Shown here: one piece after another, positions 35,637-44,472 of the stretch
Numbering within the stretch: the first letter of the stretch is position 1
How the letters are laid out: the number at the start of each line of letters is the position of its first letter
Source: Acinetobacter rathckeae
Lineage (GTDB): Bacteria; Pseudomonadota; Gammaproteobacteria; Pseudomonadales; Moraxellaceae
Direction of reading: 5' to 3'
Length of the DNA: 64,000 bases
NCBI RefSeq assembly: GCF_015627125.1
Contig: NZ_VTDO01000004.1
Location: forward strand, 62,001-126,000
Translations under genes and position numbers: made by a program
Notes under the pieces: generated by a model
Database searches by the model: none
What the model was told of the DNA's origin: nothing
Seen by the model: the letters and a program-made list of their open reading frames with translations, nothing else

Positions 35637-36506
35637 ATGCATATTTTGAGTAAGCGTTTAAGTCCGTTATGGGCAATACTTTTTGTCAGTGGGTTAACAG
35701 CATGTGGAAAAACAGAAGTGGCCACACCACAAGAAACCAAGCCTGATGTCGCACAAGCACAGGTTTTAAAAGTGGGTTCAGATATTACGTTTCCTCCATT
35801 TGAATATATGGTTGATAATAAACCTGAAGGTTTTGACATAGATCTGATGAATGGCATTCTTAAACAATCCAATGCCAGTGCAGATTTTATAGATACGCGT
35901 TTTTCTAACCTGATTTCAGGTTTAGAAGGCAAGAAATTTGATGCAGTGATTTCAGGTATGTATATTACTTCTGAACGCTTGATGAAAGTAGATATGATTC
36001 CCTACTTTAAGTCGACAGAATCGGTGGTGGTACTGAGTGACTCTATATACAAACCAAAAGTGCGTGATGATTTATGTGGTAAAACCATTGCCACACAAAA
36101 AGGCTCATTGTTCCCCGATCAACTGAACCAAATGTCCAAAGAAAGCTGTCTTGCCAAAGGCAAAGCTGCCATAACCGTCAGAGAGTTTGATACTTCACCA
36201 CAAGCCATTCAAGCGGTACTTGCTAAGGCAGCAGACGCACAGTATGACGACACCAGTGTGGCCAAAACAGCCGTAAAAAAACTCAATAACCGTGTAGAAA
36301 TTACATCGACTGAGCCATTCTTTCCATTTATTGGGGGGATTGTGGTACGTAAAGGGGATACAGAAACATATAACCGTGTTTATGATGGCTTAGAAAAAAT
36401 GAAAGCCTCTGGTGAATATGATGCACTGATTCAAAAGTATGATTTGATTGCACCAACCGCCGATGAAATTAAAACATTTATGGCACAAGTTCAAAAAAAA
36501 TCATAA
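35637..36506 (+). CDS. Polar amino-acid binding lipoprotein without its own permease
   Basis: The start at 35637 has GGAG nine bases upstream. The 289-residue protein has a lipobox (LTACGK) and a family-3 binding domain: LKVGSDITFPPFEYMVDNKPEGFDIDLMN, VISGMYITSERLMKVD, and GGIVVRKGDTETY. It resembles arginine/lysine/cystine binders. No permease or ATPase gene is next to it, so it must share a transporter encoded elsewhere or act as a sensor. The next gene, a D-2-hydroxyacid dehydrogenase, follows after a strong hairpin. Confidence 0.87.
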   Translation: MHILSKRLSPLWAILFVSGLTACGKTEVATPQETKPDVAQAQVLKVGSDITFPPFEYMVDNKPEGFDIDLMNGILKQSNASADFIDTRFSNLISGLEGKKFDAVISGMYITSERLMKVDMIPYFKSTESVVVLSDSIYKPKVRDDLCGKTIATQKGSLFPDQLNQMSKESCLAKGKAAITVREFDTSPQAIQAVLAKAADAQYDDTSVAKTAVKKLNNRVEITSTEPFFPFIGGIVVRKGDTETYNRVYDGLEKMKASGEYDALIQKYDLIAPTADEIKTFMAQVQKKS

Positions 36507-36523
36507 TGACAAAGGAACTATTC

Positions 36524-36562
36524 ATTCAACTTATGGTATGAAATACTGCCAATAAGTTGAAT
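36524..36562 (+). other. Long imperfect hairpin between binding protein and dehydrogenase genes
   Basis: ATTCAACTTAT pairs with ATAAGTTGAAT, and the stem continues inward through TGGTAT/ATACTGCCA with a bulge. An A run rather than a T run follows on the plus strand, so it is probably an mRNA-stabilising structure behind the binding-protein gene. Confidence 0.5.
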
Positions 36563-36586
36563 TAAAAAAAATGAGTTGATGTTGCG

Positions 36587-37537
36587 ATGACCCCCTTGAA
36601 AATAACATGTGTAGAAAAAGATATTCTGCTAGATCAAGCTTTTCATTTTGATTTTCCAGTTGAATATACCGAGTATGGTTGCTTAACACAGCAGGAGTTA
36701 TATGACAAAGTGCATCAGCAAGATGTGATTATTGTCAGTGACTTAACTGTAGATCAGCAGGTGCTAGACAATAACCCTGATTTAAAATTAGTGGCATTAT
36801 GTTCTACAGGTTTTGATCATATAGATGTCCCTTTACTGCAATCGAAAAATATAAAAGTGTGTAATATTCGTGGCTATGCAGGTGATGCAGTTGCTGAGCA
36901 TGCTTTTTTAATGATGATGCATTTAATTAAAAACTTTTCATCACAAATCAACGCAGTAGGTACGGGAGACTGGTCTAAAGGTCAAACTTCATTTTATTTA
37001 GCAGCCCCCATTCGTGAGCTCAAAGGTAAAACGTTAGTGATTTTAGGAAAGGGTGAAATTGGTCTGGCTTTGGCAGAAAAAGCACATGCGTTTGGTCTGC
37101 AGGTGGTTTTTAGTGAGCGTCAGGGAGCTAAAGTGTGCCGTGAGGGCTACGTGCCCTTTGAGCAGGCAATCACTCAGGCCGATATTTTGTCACTGCACTG
37201 TGAGTTAAATGCTCAAACCTCAGGTTTAATCAATCATGAGGTACTCAGCCGACTCAAAAAAGGCTGTATTTTGGTGAATGTTGGGCGTGGTGGTCTGCTC
37301 AATAACAATGATGTCATTGAGGCATTAAATAACAATACACTTGGCGGTTTGGGGGTAGATGTTTTAGATGTTGAGCCACCGCCAGAGCATCACCCACTCC
37401 TTACACTGCAGCACCCAAATGTGCTGATAACAGCACATATTGCTTGGGCAACCGATGAAGCACAACAGCGTTTATTTGCCATCTTACAAGACAATATCAA
37501 CTCAAATATTGCAGGCGTTGCTAAAAACTTAGTTTAG
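36587..37537 (+). CDS. D-isomer-specific 2-hydroxyacid dehydrogenase
   Basis: The 316-residue protein has the NAD-binding motif GKGEIGLALAEKA in the middle of the chain, the substrate Arg in NVGRGGLLNN, a conserved Asp-Val-Glu region (GVDVLDVEPP) and the catalytic His in VLITAHIAWAT. It belongs to the glycerate/hydroxypyruvate reductase group that interconverts 2-keto and D-2-hydroxy acids. GDWSKGQTSF in the middle is typical of glycerate dehydrogenases. The precise acid is not evident. A terminator follows. Confidence 0.88.
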   Translation: MTPLKITCVEKDILLDQAFHFDFPVEYTEYGCLTQQELYDKVHQQDVIIVSDLTVDQQVLDNNPDLKLVALCSTGFDHIDVPLLQSKNIKVCNIRGYAGDAVAEHAFLMMMHLIKNFSSQINAVGTGDWSKGQTSFYLAAPIRELKGKTLVILGKGEIGLALAEKAHAFGLQVVFSERQGAKVCREGYVPFEQAITQADILSLHCELNAQTSGLINHEVLSRLKKGCILVNVGRGGLLNNNDVIEALNNNTLGGLGVDVLDVEPPPEHHPLLTLQHPNVLITAHIAWATDEAQQRLFAILQDNINSNIAGVAKNLV

Positions 37538-37567
37538 ATCTTTGATCTATATTGGCATACCAATCAT

Positions 37568-37597
37568 GTGTGCATAGATTTTTTATGCACACGTTTT
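37568..37597 (+). terminator. Terminator after the 2-hydroxyacid dehydrogenase
   Basis: An eight-bp stem (GTGTGCAT with ATGCACAC), nine-base loop, then G and TTTT. Confidence 0.6.
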
Positions 37598-37732
37598 GCC
37601 ATGTATTTATATTTTGAGTGACATGATTTTGATGCTGAATAGCTATCAATATTCAATTTTCCCAGCGTGAGTCCATTTTAATGATCTCAATATCTATGAG
37701 CACTCATATGAATGGACGCACATAAAATCATT

Positions 37733-39454
37733 TTATTTAATGAAATTATTGACCAACAAGTCTTTAACATCACCTGCACGACCAGAGAGTAAAGCTTTAG
37801 CCGCATATAATGATGTCGATGAAACTTGACTCAAGTGCGGGTCGGGTGGCATGACTAATTCAACAGGGTTGGTGTGTACATCTAGCAATGCAGGGCCATC
37901 ATGTTTTAAAAACGCTTCAACAATATGCTCGAGTCCTTCACCTTGTGTGACTGTTTGCCCATACAGACCAATGACTTGTGCCAATTGGCCAAAATCAGGG
38001 TTGATTAAATCTGTATAATGGTCTAGCAAGCCTTCAACTTTTTGTTCTAATTCAACAAAATTTAAAGAGCTATTGTTAATGACCACAATTTTGATGGGGA
38101 GTTTTTCTTGAATTGTTGTGAGCAGGTCACCGAGCAACATGGCAATCCCACCGTCGCCACATAACGCAATAATTTGACGTTTAGGGTAGGCTTTTTGTGC
38201 CCCTAGAGCTTGTGGCATGGCATTTGCCATTGTGCCGTGTAATAAGCTAGTAAACGTCCGACGTTTGCCATTTACGTCAATATGGCGCAATAACCACACC
38301 ATGGGTGAACCGCCGTCAGCAAAAAATACAGCATCTTGATCGGCATATTTATTAATTAATGACACCAAATATTGTGGATGGATTAATCCATTTTTTCCTA
38401 TACGCTCTTCTTTACGTCGCGTTTCTTCACTGGCTTGTTTTAAGGTTAAACCATAATCTAAAAAGTCTTGAGTTTTTCGAACATCAAGTAAAGGGATTAA
38501 TGCACGCAAAGTCGATGAAATTTTACCAACTACACCCAAATCAATTGGATGACGGCGACCAAGGTGGGTAGGATCTAAGTCGATTTGTAAGACTTTGGCA
38601 TGGTTGGGGTAGTATTGTGCCCACGCAAAATCGGTGCCCAATAAAATTAATAAGTCGCAATCCATCACGGTGTGATAGCCTGCTTTACTCCCAAATATTC
38701 CTGTCATGCCCATATTGTACGGGTTGTCATATTCAATAAAATCTTTGGCACGTGACGTATGAGTAATGGGTGCTTTGAGTACTTCAGCGAATTTCACCAC
38801 CTCATCATGTGCATCTTCACAGCCAGCGCCTGCGTAAATCGCAATGTTTTGATGCTGTGAAATGAGTTTTACAATCGCTTGAAGTTCAGTTTTATTGGGT
38901 AAAATATCAGGGCTTGCACGATGTGGAACAAAGGGTAGCCCAGATGCTGCAATGGCTTGGCTAATATTTACAGGAACAATCACTACAGCAACACCACGTT
39001 TATTCAGTGCTGTTTGGCACGCCAGTGTCATAATATGCCGTGCTTGAGAGGCTTGAGTGATCTCCTCACAAAAGACAGATGTACTGGCATAGACAGATTT
39101 AAAATCAACATATTGTGGAAAATCGGTAAACCCTGCGCTCTCCGTTGATAATTGGCTTGCAATAAGAATAACAGGGGCACGATTGCGATGCGATTCAAAT
39201 AACCCATTGATAAAATGTAAACTTCCCGGACCACATGAGCCAGCACATGCAGTGAGTTGTCCGGTCAGCAATGCATCCGCACCAGCAGCGAAACCACCCA
39301 CTTCCTCATGTCGTACGTGAATCCATTCGATATCACTTTTACTCATGGACTCTGTCACGTAATTGAGGGTATCACCCACGATACCATAACAACGCTTTAC
39401 GCCTGCTTGTTGCAAGACTTCGATGATAACATCCGCGACTTTATGATCACTCAT
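37733..39454 (-). CDS. poxB: PoxB-like thiamine-diphosphate enzyme (pyruvate dehydrogenase, quinone/oxidase type)
   Basis: The 573-residue protein has the three domains of the pyruvate oxidase family. The N-terminal catalytic Glu lies in HVRHEEVGGFAAGAD. A central FAD-type domain follows, with YAGAGCEDAHDEV. The C-terminal thiamine-diphosphate motif is GDGGIAMLLGDLLTT ending in NNSSLN. VEGLLDHYTDLINPDFGQLA fits PoxB rather than acetolactate synthase. PoxB oxidises pyruvate to acetate and CO2 and passes electrons to ubiquinone. Acetolactate synthase-like enzymes are the alternative. AAGGAGA lies before the ATG. Confidence 0.82.
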   Translation of the reverse strand: MSDHKVADVIIEVLQQAGVKRCYGIVGDTLNYVTESMSKSDIEWIHVRHEEVGGFAAGADALLTGQLTACAGSCGPGSLHFINGLFESHRNRAPVILIASQLSTESAGFTDFPQYVDFKSVYASTSVFCEEITQASQARHIMTLACQTALNKRGVAVVIVPVNISQAIAASGLPFVPHRASPDILPNKTELQAIVKLISQHQNIAIYAGAGCEDAHDEVVKFAEVLKAPITHTSRAKDFIEYDNPYNMGMTGIFGSKAGYHTVMDCDLLILLGTDFAWAQYYPNHAKVLQIDLDPTHLGRRHPIDLGVVGKISSTLRALIPLLDVRKTQDFLDYGLTLKQASEETRRKEERIGKNGLIHPQYLVSLINKYADQDAVFFADGGSPMVWLLRHIDVNGKRRTFTSLLHGTMANAMPQALGAQKAYPKRQIIALCGDGGIAMLLGDLLTTIQEKLPIKIVVINNSSLNFVELEQKVEGLLDHYTDLINPDFGQLAQVIGLYGQTVTQGEGLEHIVEAFLKHDGPALLDVHTNPVELVMPPDPHLSQVSSTSLYAAKALLSGRAGDVKDLLVNNFIK

Positions 39455-39626
39455 GAGACTGTCTCCTTGTATGACTTCCTTTTGAAAAGGACTATTTTTA
39501 TATTTATTTCATCATTCACCTATTGAGATGGGATAACTAGCTTTATTTTGTATTGTTGTATAGAGATCCTGTAAATTGTCATCAAAAGTGATACATAGGC
39601 GGTACTGAAAGTGATACCAATCCACT

Positions 39627-40925
39627 TTAGCCTCTGCCTTTGAGTGCTTTACTGCTGAGCATGTCAGATGAATCTGTGTGCGGTGGTTGGTACTGTAAGT
39701 AGCTTTTTTGAATGGCAATATGGTCTGCAATGCGTTTGGCATCATGCCATACCCCCCAAATAAAGCTAGAGCCTCGGCCTGTCAGGTACGGTAAGCCTAG
39801 AAAGTACACCCCAGAGACATCAGTCACACCGTTACGATGTTTCGGACGTGATAATTCATCTAAGACATCTATATCTAACCAATCATAGTCATAATGAAAG
39901 CCCGAAGCCCAAATGATACTGGTAATATTTTCTTTGGCTAAATCGAGCGATAAAATAGGGTGGGTGACACACGCAGGGTCATCTAAAATGATCCGTGCTT
40001 CAGGGTCTTCAGGCAAAGAGAGTCCATTGTTTTGAATAAAAAGATCCGCTTGATCAAGTAGTTCTAAATAGCATTTTTCACCTTCATGAATGTGAGTTGC
40101 CAAATCTTCTTGGAAGGTGACGGTATTGTTTGTAAATTCCTTAGTCATTCCTACAAGGGTAATGCCTTGCTGTACTAATTTTTTAAAGTCAACGGTATGT
40201 CCACCATGTGCACCACTCACAGCAAAGCCTTTTAATGGGCCATTGTTGGGTTTTTCTACATCCCAGCCACCAAGTACCCCTAACCACCATACATTGTCAC
40301 GTCCACGATAACGCCGTGGTGGACGCTCATGTTTACCCACAGATAAAAACACTTTTTTACCTGCACGGTTTAGTTCATCGGCAATTTGTACGCCCGATGA
40401 ACCTGCACCCACCACCAATACTGCACCTTCAGGCAATTGCTGGGCATTTTTGTATTGGTCTGAGTGGATTTGGTATCGCGTTGAATCTTTGGGTGCAATG
40501 GGTGGAATGCTTGCTTTTTGAAATGGGCCTGTGGCAATCACAATGCGTTTTGCAGTGAGCGAACCTTGCGAAGTTTTGATGTTGTATTTGGGTTGATTTT
40601 TTACTTTTGAAACTTTTAACACTTCAATATTGGTGAAAATAGGTGCATCAATCTGCTTGGCATAGGCTTCAAAATAGTCAGCCACTTGGTTATGAGGTAC
40701 AAATTCATCACCTGCATTGGGAAAATCTAAATGTGGAAAGCGGTCATGCCAACACGGGCCATTGGCCACCAAAGAGTCCCAACGGCGACTACGCCATGCT
40801 TCGGCAATACGTGCTTTTTCTAGCACAATGTGCGCTGTACCTGATGCCGTCAGATGCTCGCTCATGGCAATGCCAGCTTGCCCAGCACCAATCACGACTG
40901 TGTCTATACTTTGGGGTAATTGCAT
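39627..40925 (-). CDS. Flavin-containing monooxygenase (CzcO/YUCCA-like)
   Basis: The 432-residue protein has two dinucleotide-binding motifs: GAGQAGIAMSEHL for FAD at the start and GAGSSGVQIADEL for NADPH near residue 175. WRSRRWDSLVANGPCW and ASGFHYDYDWLD match the group that includes plant YUCCA enzymes and bacterial CzcO. Such proteins oxygenate small N- or S-compounds. The substrate is unknown. No RBS-linked partner lies upstream; the start codon region is at the end of a 240-bp spacer shared with the Rid gene. Confidence 0.87.
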   Translation of the reverse strand: MQLPQSIDTVVIGAGQAGIAMSEHLTASGTAHIVLEKARIAEAWRSRRWDSLVANGPCWHDRFPHLDFPNAGDEFVPHNQVADYFEAYAKQIDAPIFTNIEVLKVSKVKNQPKYNIKTSQGSLTAKRIVIATGPFQKASIPPIAPKDSTRYQIHSDQYKNAQQLPEGAVLVVGAGSSGVQIADELNRAGKKVFLSVGKHERPPRRYRGRDNVWWLGVLGGWDVEKPNNGPLKGFAVSGAHGGHTVDFKKLVQQGITLVGMTKEFTNNTVTFQEDLATHIHEGEKCYLELLDQADLFIQNNGLSLPEDPEARIILDDPACVTHPILSLDLAKENITSIIWASGFHYDYDWLDIDVLDELSRPKHRNGVTDVSGVYFLGLPYLTGRGSSFIWGVWHDAKRIADHIAIQKSYLQYQPPHTDSSDMLSSKALKGRG

Positions 40926-41165
40926 CTATTTATCCTCAATGACTTACTTTCTATTTTCTTTGATTCCGATATTAGAAATTTGTGGCATAAAATGAAAATC
41001 ACATATCCAAAACAGTTGCATCAAAAAAAACGAAGCGGAAGTCTTCGACTTAAATAAAGTGCTAATACGGATTAACCGAAGTATAGGCACGGAAAATATA
41101 AATTGTCTTACCGTGACAGCATTGCATACTAAGAAAAACAGTGATGAAAATAAAAGGATCGCCCC

Positions 41166-41579
41166 ATGAAACACACACGGATTCGTCCATTTAATACTAA
41201 AACAACTTATCCAGAACAAAAGTTAAATAATGACCTCTGCCAAGCCGTGGTCGCCCGTGGAAGTATGGTCTTTTTAAGAGGACAAATTGGGCAAAACCTA
41301 GATACTTCGGAGAGTGTCTGCATTGGTGATGTTGAAGGGCAGGCCGAGCAGGCCATGTACAACATAGACATGTTGCTCAAAGAGGCAGGCGGGGAATTAG
41401 AAGATATTTGTAAAATCACCATTTATATTATCGACCCACGCTACCGTGAAGCGGTGTATGGTGTGGTTGGGAAATGGTTAAAAGGGGTCTTTCCTGTGTC
41501 TACAGGGATTGTCGTATCTGCATTGGCACGTCCTGAATGGTTGGTTGAAATTGATGCTACAGCGGTAATCCCTGACTAA
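41166..41579 (+). CDS. Rid-family (YjgF/UK114) protein without the catalytic Arg
   Basis: The 137-residue protein is a single Rid domain: VVARGSMVFLRGQIGQNLDT, EQAMYNIDMLLKEAGGELEDICKITIYI and LVEIDATAVIP. RidA enzymes that deaminate enamines need an Arg in the motif FPARS. Here the same place reads FPVSTGIVV, with Ser at that position. It should therefore belong to the Rid subfamilies (Rid4 to Rid7 type) whose function is unknown or different. It leads a cluster with a DUF1028 protein, a LysR regulator and an M20 deacylase, a neighbourhood that suggests a role in catabolism of an N-acyl amino compound. Confidence 0.88.
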   Translation: MKHTRIRPFNTKTTYPEQKLNNDLCQAVVARGSMVFLRGQIGQNLDTSESVCIGDVEGQAEQAMYNIDMLLKEAGGELEDICKITIYIIDPRYREAVYGVVGKWLKGVFPVSTGIVVSALARPEWLVEIDATAVIPD

Positions 41580-41594
41580 TTTGGATATAAAAAT

Positions 41595-42269
41595 ATGACA
41601 TTTTCAATTGTTGCACGTTGCCAAAAAACAGGGCAGATGGGTGCTGCCGTGAGCTCTTCATCCCCTGCAGTGGCTGCCAGATGTATTCGTGCCAAAGCAG
41701 GTGTTGGGGTGGCTGTCAGTCAAAACATTACCGACCCAAATTTATCAGAAGTTTTACTTAATTTAGTGCGTTTTGATATTGAGCCAGAAAGTGCTATACA
41801 TGAGTTAGTGGCAAACACTGAATTTATTGATTATCGGCAACTTATGGTACTCAATACACAAGGGCAAGTTGCCACCTACAGTGGTGAAAAAACTTTAGGC
41901 ATTTATGCCACACATACAGGTCATCAAGTCGCTTGTGCAGGCAATATGCTCAAGCATGCAAATATTCCTGAAGTGATGTGCCAAGCTTTTGAACACAGTG
42001 AGGGCTCTTTAGCTGAGCGACTGCTATTGGCCATGCAAGCAGGAGTAGATGCAGGTGGTGAAGCAGGGCCTGTGCATTCGGCAGGCGTATTGGTGGTCGA
42101 TAAAGTGGATTGGCCAATTATAGATTTACGGGTAGATTGGTCTGAGCATGACCCCATTGCTGCGCTGTATCAGATTTGGAAGCTGTATGAGCCACAAGTG
42201 GAAGACTATGTGATACGTGCTTTAGATCCGTCATCTGCACAAAGTTTTGGAGTCGCTGGCAATTTATAA
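41595..42269 (+). CDS. DUF1028 family protein (predicted Ntn-type hydrolase)
   Basis: The 224-residue protein begins MTFSIVARCQKTGQMGAAVSS, the usual DUF1028 start. It continues with GVGVAVSQNITDPNL and VACAGNMLKHANIPEVM. The middle has AGVDAGGEAGPVHSAGVLVV. The fold is thought to be of the Ntn-hydrolase type; the biochemical role is not established. It follows the Rid gene by 15 bases, and its ribosome binding region (TTTGGATATAAA) is repeated before the next gene. The pairing with Rid and M20 proteins suggests that it handles an amide or peptide-like intermediate. Confidence 0.88.
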   Translation: MTFSIVARCQKTGQMGAAVSSSSPAVAARCIRAKAGVGVAVSQNITDPNLSEVLLNLVRFDIEPESAIHELVANTEFIDYRQLMVLNTQGQVATYSGEKTLGIYATHTGHQVACAGNMLKHANIPEVMCQAFEHSEGSLAERLLLAMQAGVDAGGEAGPVHSAGVLVVDKVDWPIIDLRVDWSEHDPIAALYQIWKLYEPQVEDYVIRALDPSSAQSFGVAGNL

Positions 42270-42297
42270 AAATTTTAATCTTTGGATATAAACACAC

Positions 42298-43266
42298 GTG
42301 CTAAACCGTATTTCACTGCGTCAAATTGAGTATTTTGTGGCGACCGCAGAAAGTGGCAGTATTATTATTGCTTCTGAGCGAATCCATGTGTCATCGCCGT
42401 CTATTTCAGCGGCCATTGCCCATATTGAATCTGAATTACAAGTACAACTCTTTATACGCCAACATGCCAAAGGGCTGATCTTAACCAATGTGGGCGAGCA
42501 CCTGATGAAAGAGTGCCAAGAGATTTTAGCCCGTGCAGGTAATTTATATGCTTTGGCTGCCAACTACTCAGGTTCAATTCGAGGGCCACTCAAGCTTGGC
42601 TGTTTTTCTGCCTTTGCACCGATGCTGTATGCCGAAATTATTCACGGGTTTGCGCATTTATATAAAAGCGTTCAGTTAGATGTCTGTGAGGGAGACCAAG
42701 AGGTTTTACTCAGTGGTTTACTGCGTAATGTGTTAGATGTGGTGCTTACCTATGATTTAAATATAGACCATGATCTGATCCACTTTGAGCCACTGGCAAG
42801 TTTGCCACCGTATGCTTTATTTAGTAAAGAGCATCCTTTGGCAGAGGCATCTGCGGTGACAATGGAAGAGTTAGCTGAGCATCCAATGGTATTGTTAGAT
42901 ATGCCATACAGTAGTGACTATTTTATTTCTTTATTTAAGCAAAAAAAACTCAGTCCAAATGTTGTCAAAACTTCTAAAAGCTCGGAAGTGATTCGTGCCA
43001 TGGTCGCCAATAATATTGGTTACAGTATTTTAAATGTAAGGCCAAAAATCAATTACTCTTTAGATGGTAAGCAACTGGTACGTGTACGTATTTCTGGTGA
43101 GCAGCGTCCCATGCAAATTGGTCTTGCTACGGCAAAAAATGCGGTACTCAATACGGTTGCTCAGGCATTTATTAGCCGATGTCGTGCCTTTATTTCTGAC
43201 CAATATATTTCAGGAATGGATGCCCCACATTTTTATGATCCACACATTCGTGTAAAGGACAGCTAA
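42298..43266 (+). CDS. LysR-family regulator inside the Rid-DUF1028-M20 cluster
   Basis: The 322-residue protein starts at GTG. The helix-turn-helix is FVATAESGSIIIASERIHVSSPSISAAI, followed by the usual IESELQVQLFIRQHAKGL. The effector domain includes GPLKLGCFSAFAPMLYAEII and LFSKEHPLAEASAVTMEELAEHPMVLLD. It is transcribed in line with the cluster, 28 bases after the DUF1028 gene, and its TAA stop overlaps the ATG of the M20 gene. This is unusual for LysR regulators, which are mostly divergent from their targets. It presumably controls its own operon. Confidence 0.9.
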   Translation: MLNRISLRQIEYFVATAESGSIIIASERIHVSSPSISAAIAHIESELQVQLFIRQHAKGLILTNVGEHLMKECQEILARAGNLYALAANYSGSIRGPLKLGCFSAFAPMLYAEIIHGFAHLYKSVQLDVCEGDQEVLLSGLLRNVLDVVLTYDLNIDHDLIHFEPLASLPPYALFSKEHPLAEASAVTMEELAEHPMVLLDMPYSSDYFISLFKQKKLSPNVVKTSKSSEVIRAMVANNIGYSILNVRPKINYSLDGKQLVRVRISGEQRPMQIGLATAKNAVLNTVAQAFISRCRAFISDQYISGMDAPHFYDPHIRVKDS

Positions 43267-44408
43267 TGTCAAATACAGTCTCTCAAGCACTATTAAAACA
43301 ACTGATCTCTTTTGATACCACATCATATAAAAGTAATTTAGATTTAATTTATTTTGTGCAACAGCAGTTTGAACAACATGGTATTCGTGTTCGGGTAAAG
43401 TTGAATGACCAAGGTAATAAAGCTTGTTTATTTGCCAGTGTAGGGCCACAAGATGTCGCAGGTGTTTTATTGTCTGGACATAGTGATGTGGTGCCTGTAG
43501 ACGGCCAAGACTGGCATAGCCCACCATTTGTTGCTTTGGAAAAAGACAATAAAATTTATGGGCGTGGTACCGCCGACATGAAAGGCTTTATTGCCTGTGC
43601 CATGGCAGTGATGTTGTCTGTAGAACAAGCACAGTTAAAACGACCACTGCATTTGTGTATTTCTTATGATGAAGAAATTGGTTGTATTGGCGTGCGAGAT
43701 ATTTTGCCTCAGCTGGCTGAATATTTGGTCACGCCGTTATTGTGTATTGTTGGTGAACCGACTCTAATGCAAATGGCTTTGGGGCATAAAGGCAAATCAG
43801 TTTTTAAAGCGCTGTGTCATGGGCAAGAAGGACACTCTGCATTAGCACCCCATTTCAGCAGTGCCATACATGCCGCCAATGCACTGATGAATGCCATTAT
43901 AAACATGCAACAAGAGATCACACAGCAACATCCACAAGATGCAGACTATGATATTCCGTATACCACGTTGCATATTGGGAAAATTCATGGGGGACAAGCA
44001 CTTAATATTGTGCCAAATGAATGTATTGTCGACTATGAAATTCGCCATATTGCACAAGACAGTAGTCATCACATTCAACAAAAAATAGCTGCTTCTTTAG
44101 AACACAGTACATTTAAAAAATTTATTCATATTGAAGAAGTAAACAATTATTCAGGTCTTGCCACCGCAAAAAATACACCGATTATTCATAGCGTAAAAAA
44201 ACTCTTACCTGAAAGTACCACAATAGGAAAAATTTCTTTTGGTACAGAAGGTGGCTTGTTTTTTGATGCACTTGATTGTCCTGTATTGGTGTGTGGGCCT
44301 GCGTCCATTGAAGTCGCACATAAACCCAATGAATATATTGAGCTGAGTCAGCTACAACAGTGTGATGTTTTTTTAGAGAAGTTGGTGCAGTTTTTGAAAT
44401 CTGCTTAA
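43266..44408 (+). CDS. ArgE-type M20 amidohydrolase (acetylornithine deacetylase-like)
   Basis: The 380-residue protein has the M20 dinuclear zinc motifs: SGHSDVVPVDGQDW, the Asp in GRGTADMKGF, the EE pair in SYDEEIGCIG, the Glu in VGEPTLMQMALGHKG, and the final His in EVAHKPNEYIEL. It is close to ArgE, which removes acetyl groups from N-acetylornithine. The genomic context is a catabolic cluster, not arginine biosynthesis, so an N-acyl amino acid is the likely substrate. AAAGGACAG upstream and the TAATG overlap show coupling to the LysR gene. Confidence 0.88.
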   Translation: MSNTVSQALLKQLISFDTTSYKSNLDLIYFVQQQFEQHGIRVRVKLNDQGNKACLFASVGPQDVAGVLLSGHSDVVPVDGQDWHSPPFVALEKDNKIYGRGTADMKGFIACAMAVMLSVEQAQLKRPLHLCISYDEEIGCIGVRDILPQLAEYLVTPLLCIVGEPTLMQMALGHKGKSVFKALCHGQEGHSALAPHFSSAIHAANALMNAIINMQQEITQQHPQDADYDIPYTTLHIGKIHGGQALNIVPNECIVDYEIRHIAQDSSHHIQQKIAASLEHSTFKKFIHIEEVNNYSGLATAKNTPIIHSVKKLLPESTTIGKISFGTEGGLFFDALDCPVLVCGPASIEVAHKPNEYIELSQLQQCDVFLEKLVQFLKSA

Positions 44409-44472
44409 AATATGTATTATTATCGTCAAATTAATATATTAATAACAAACAAAATACAGTGGATATTTATTC

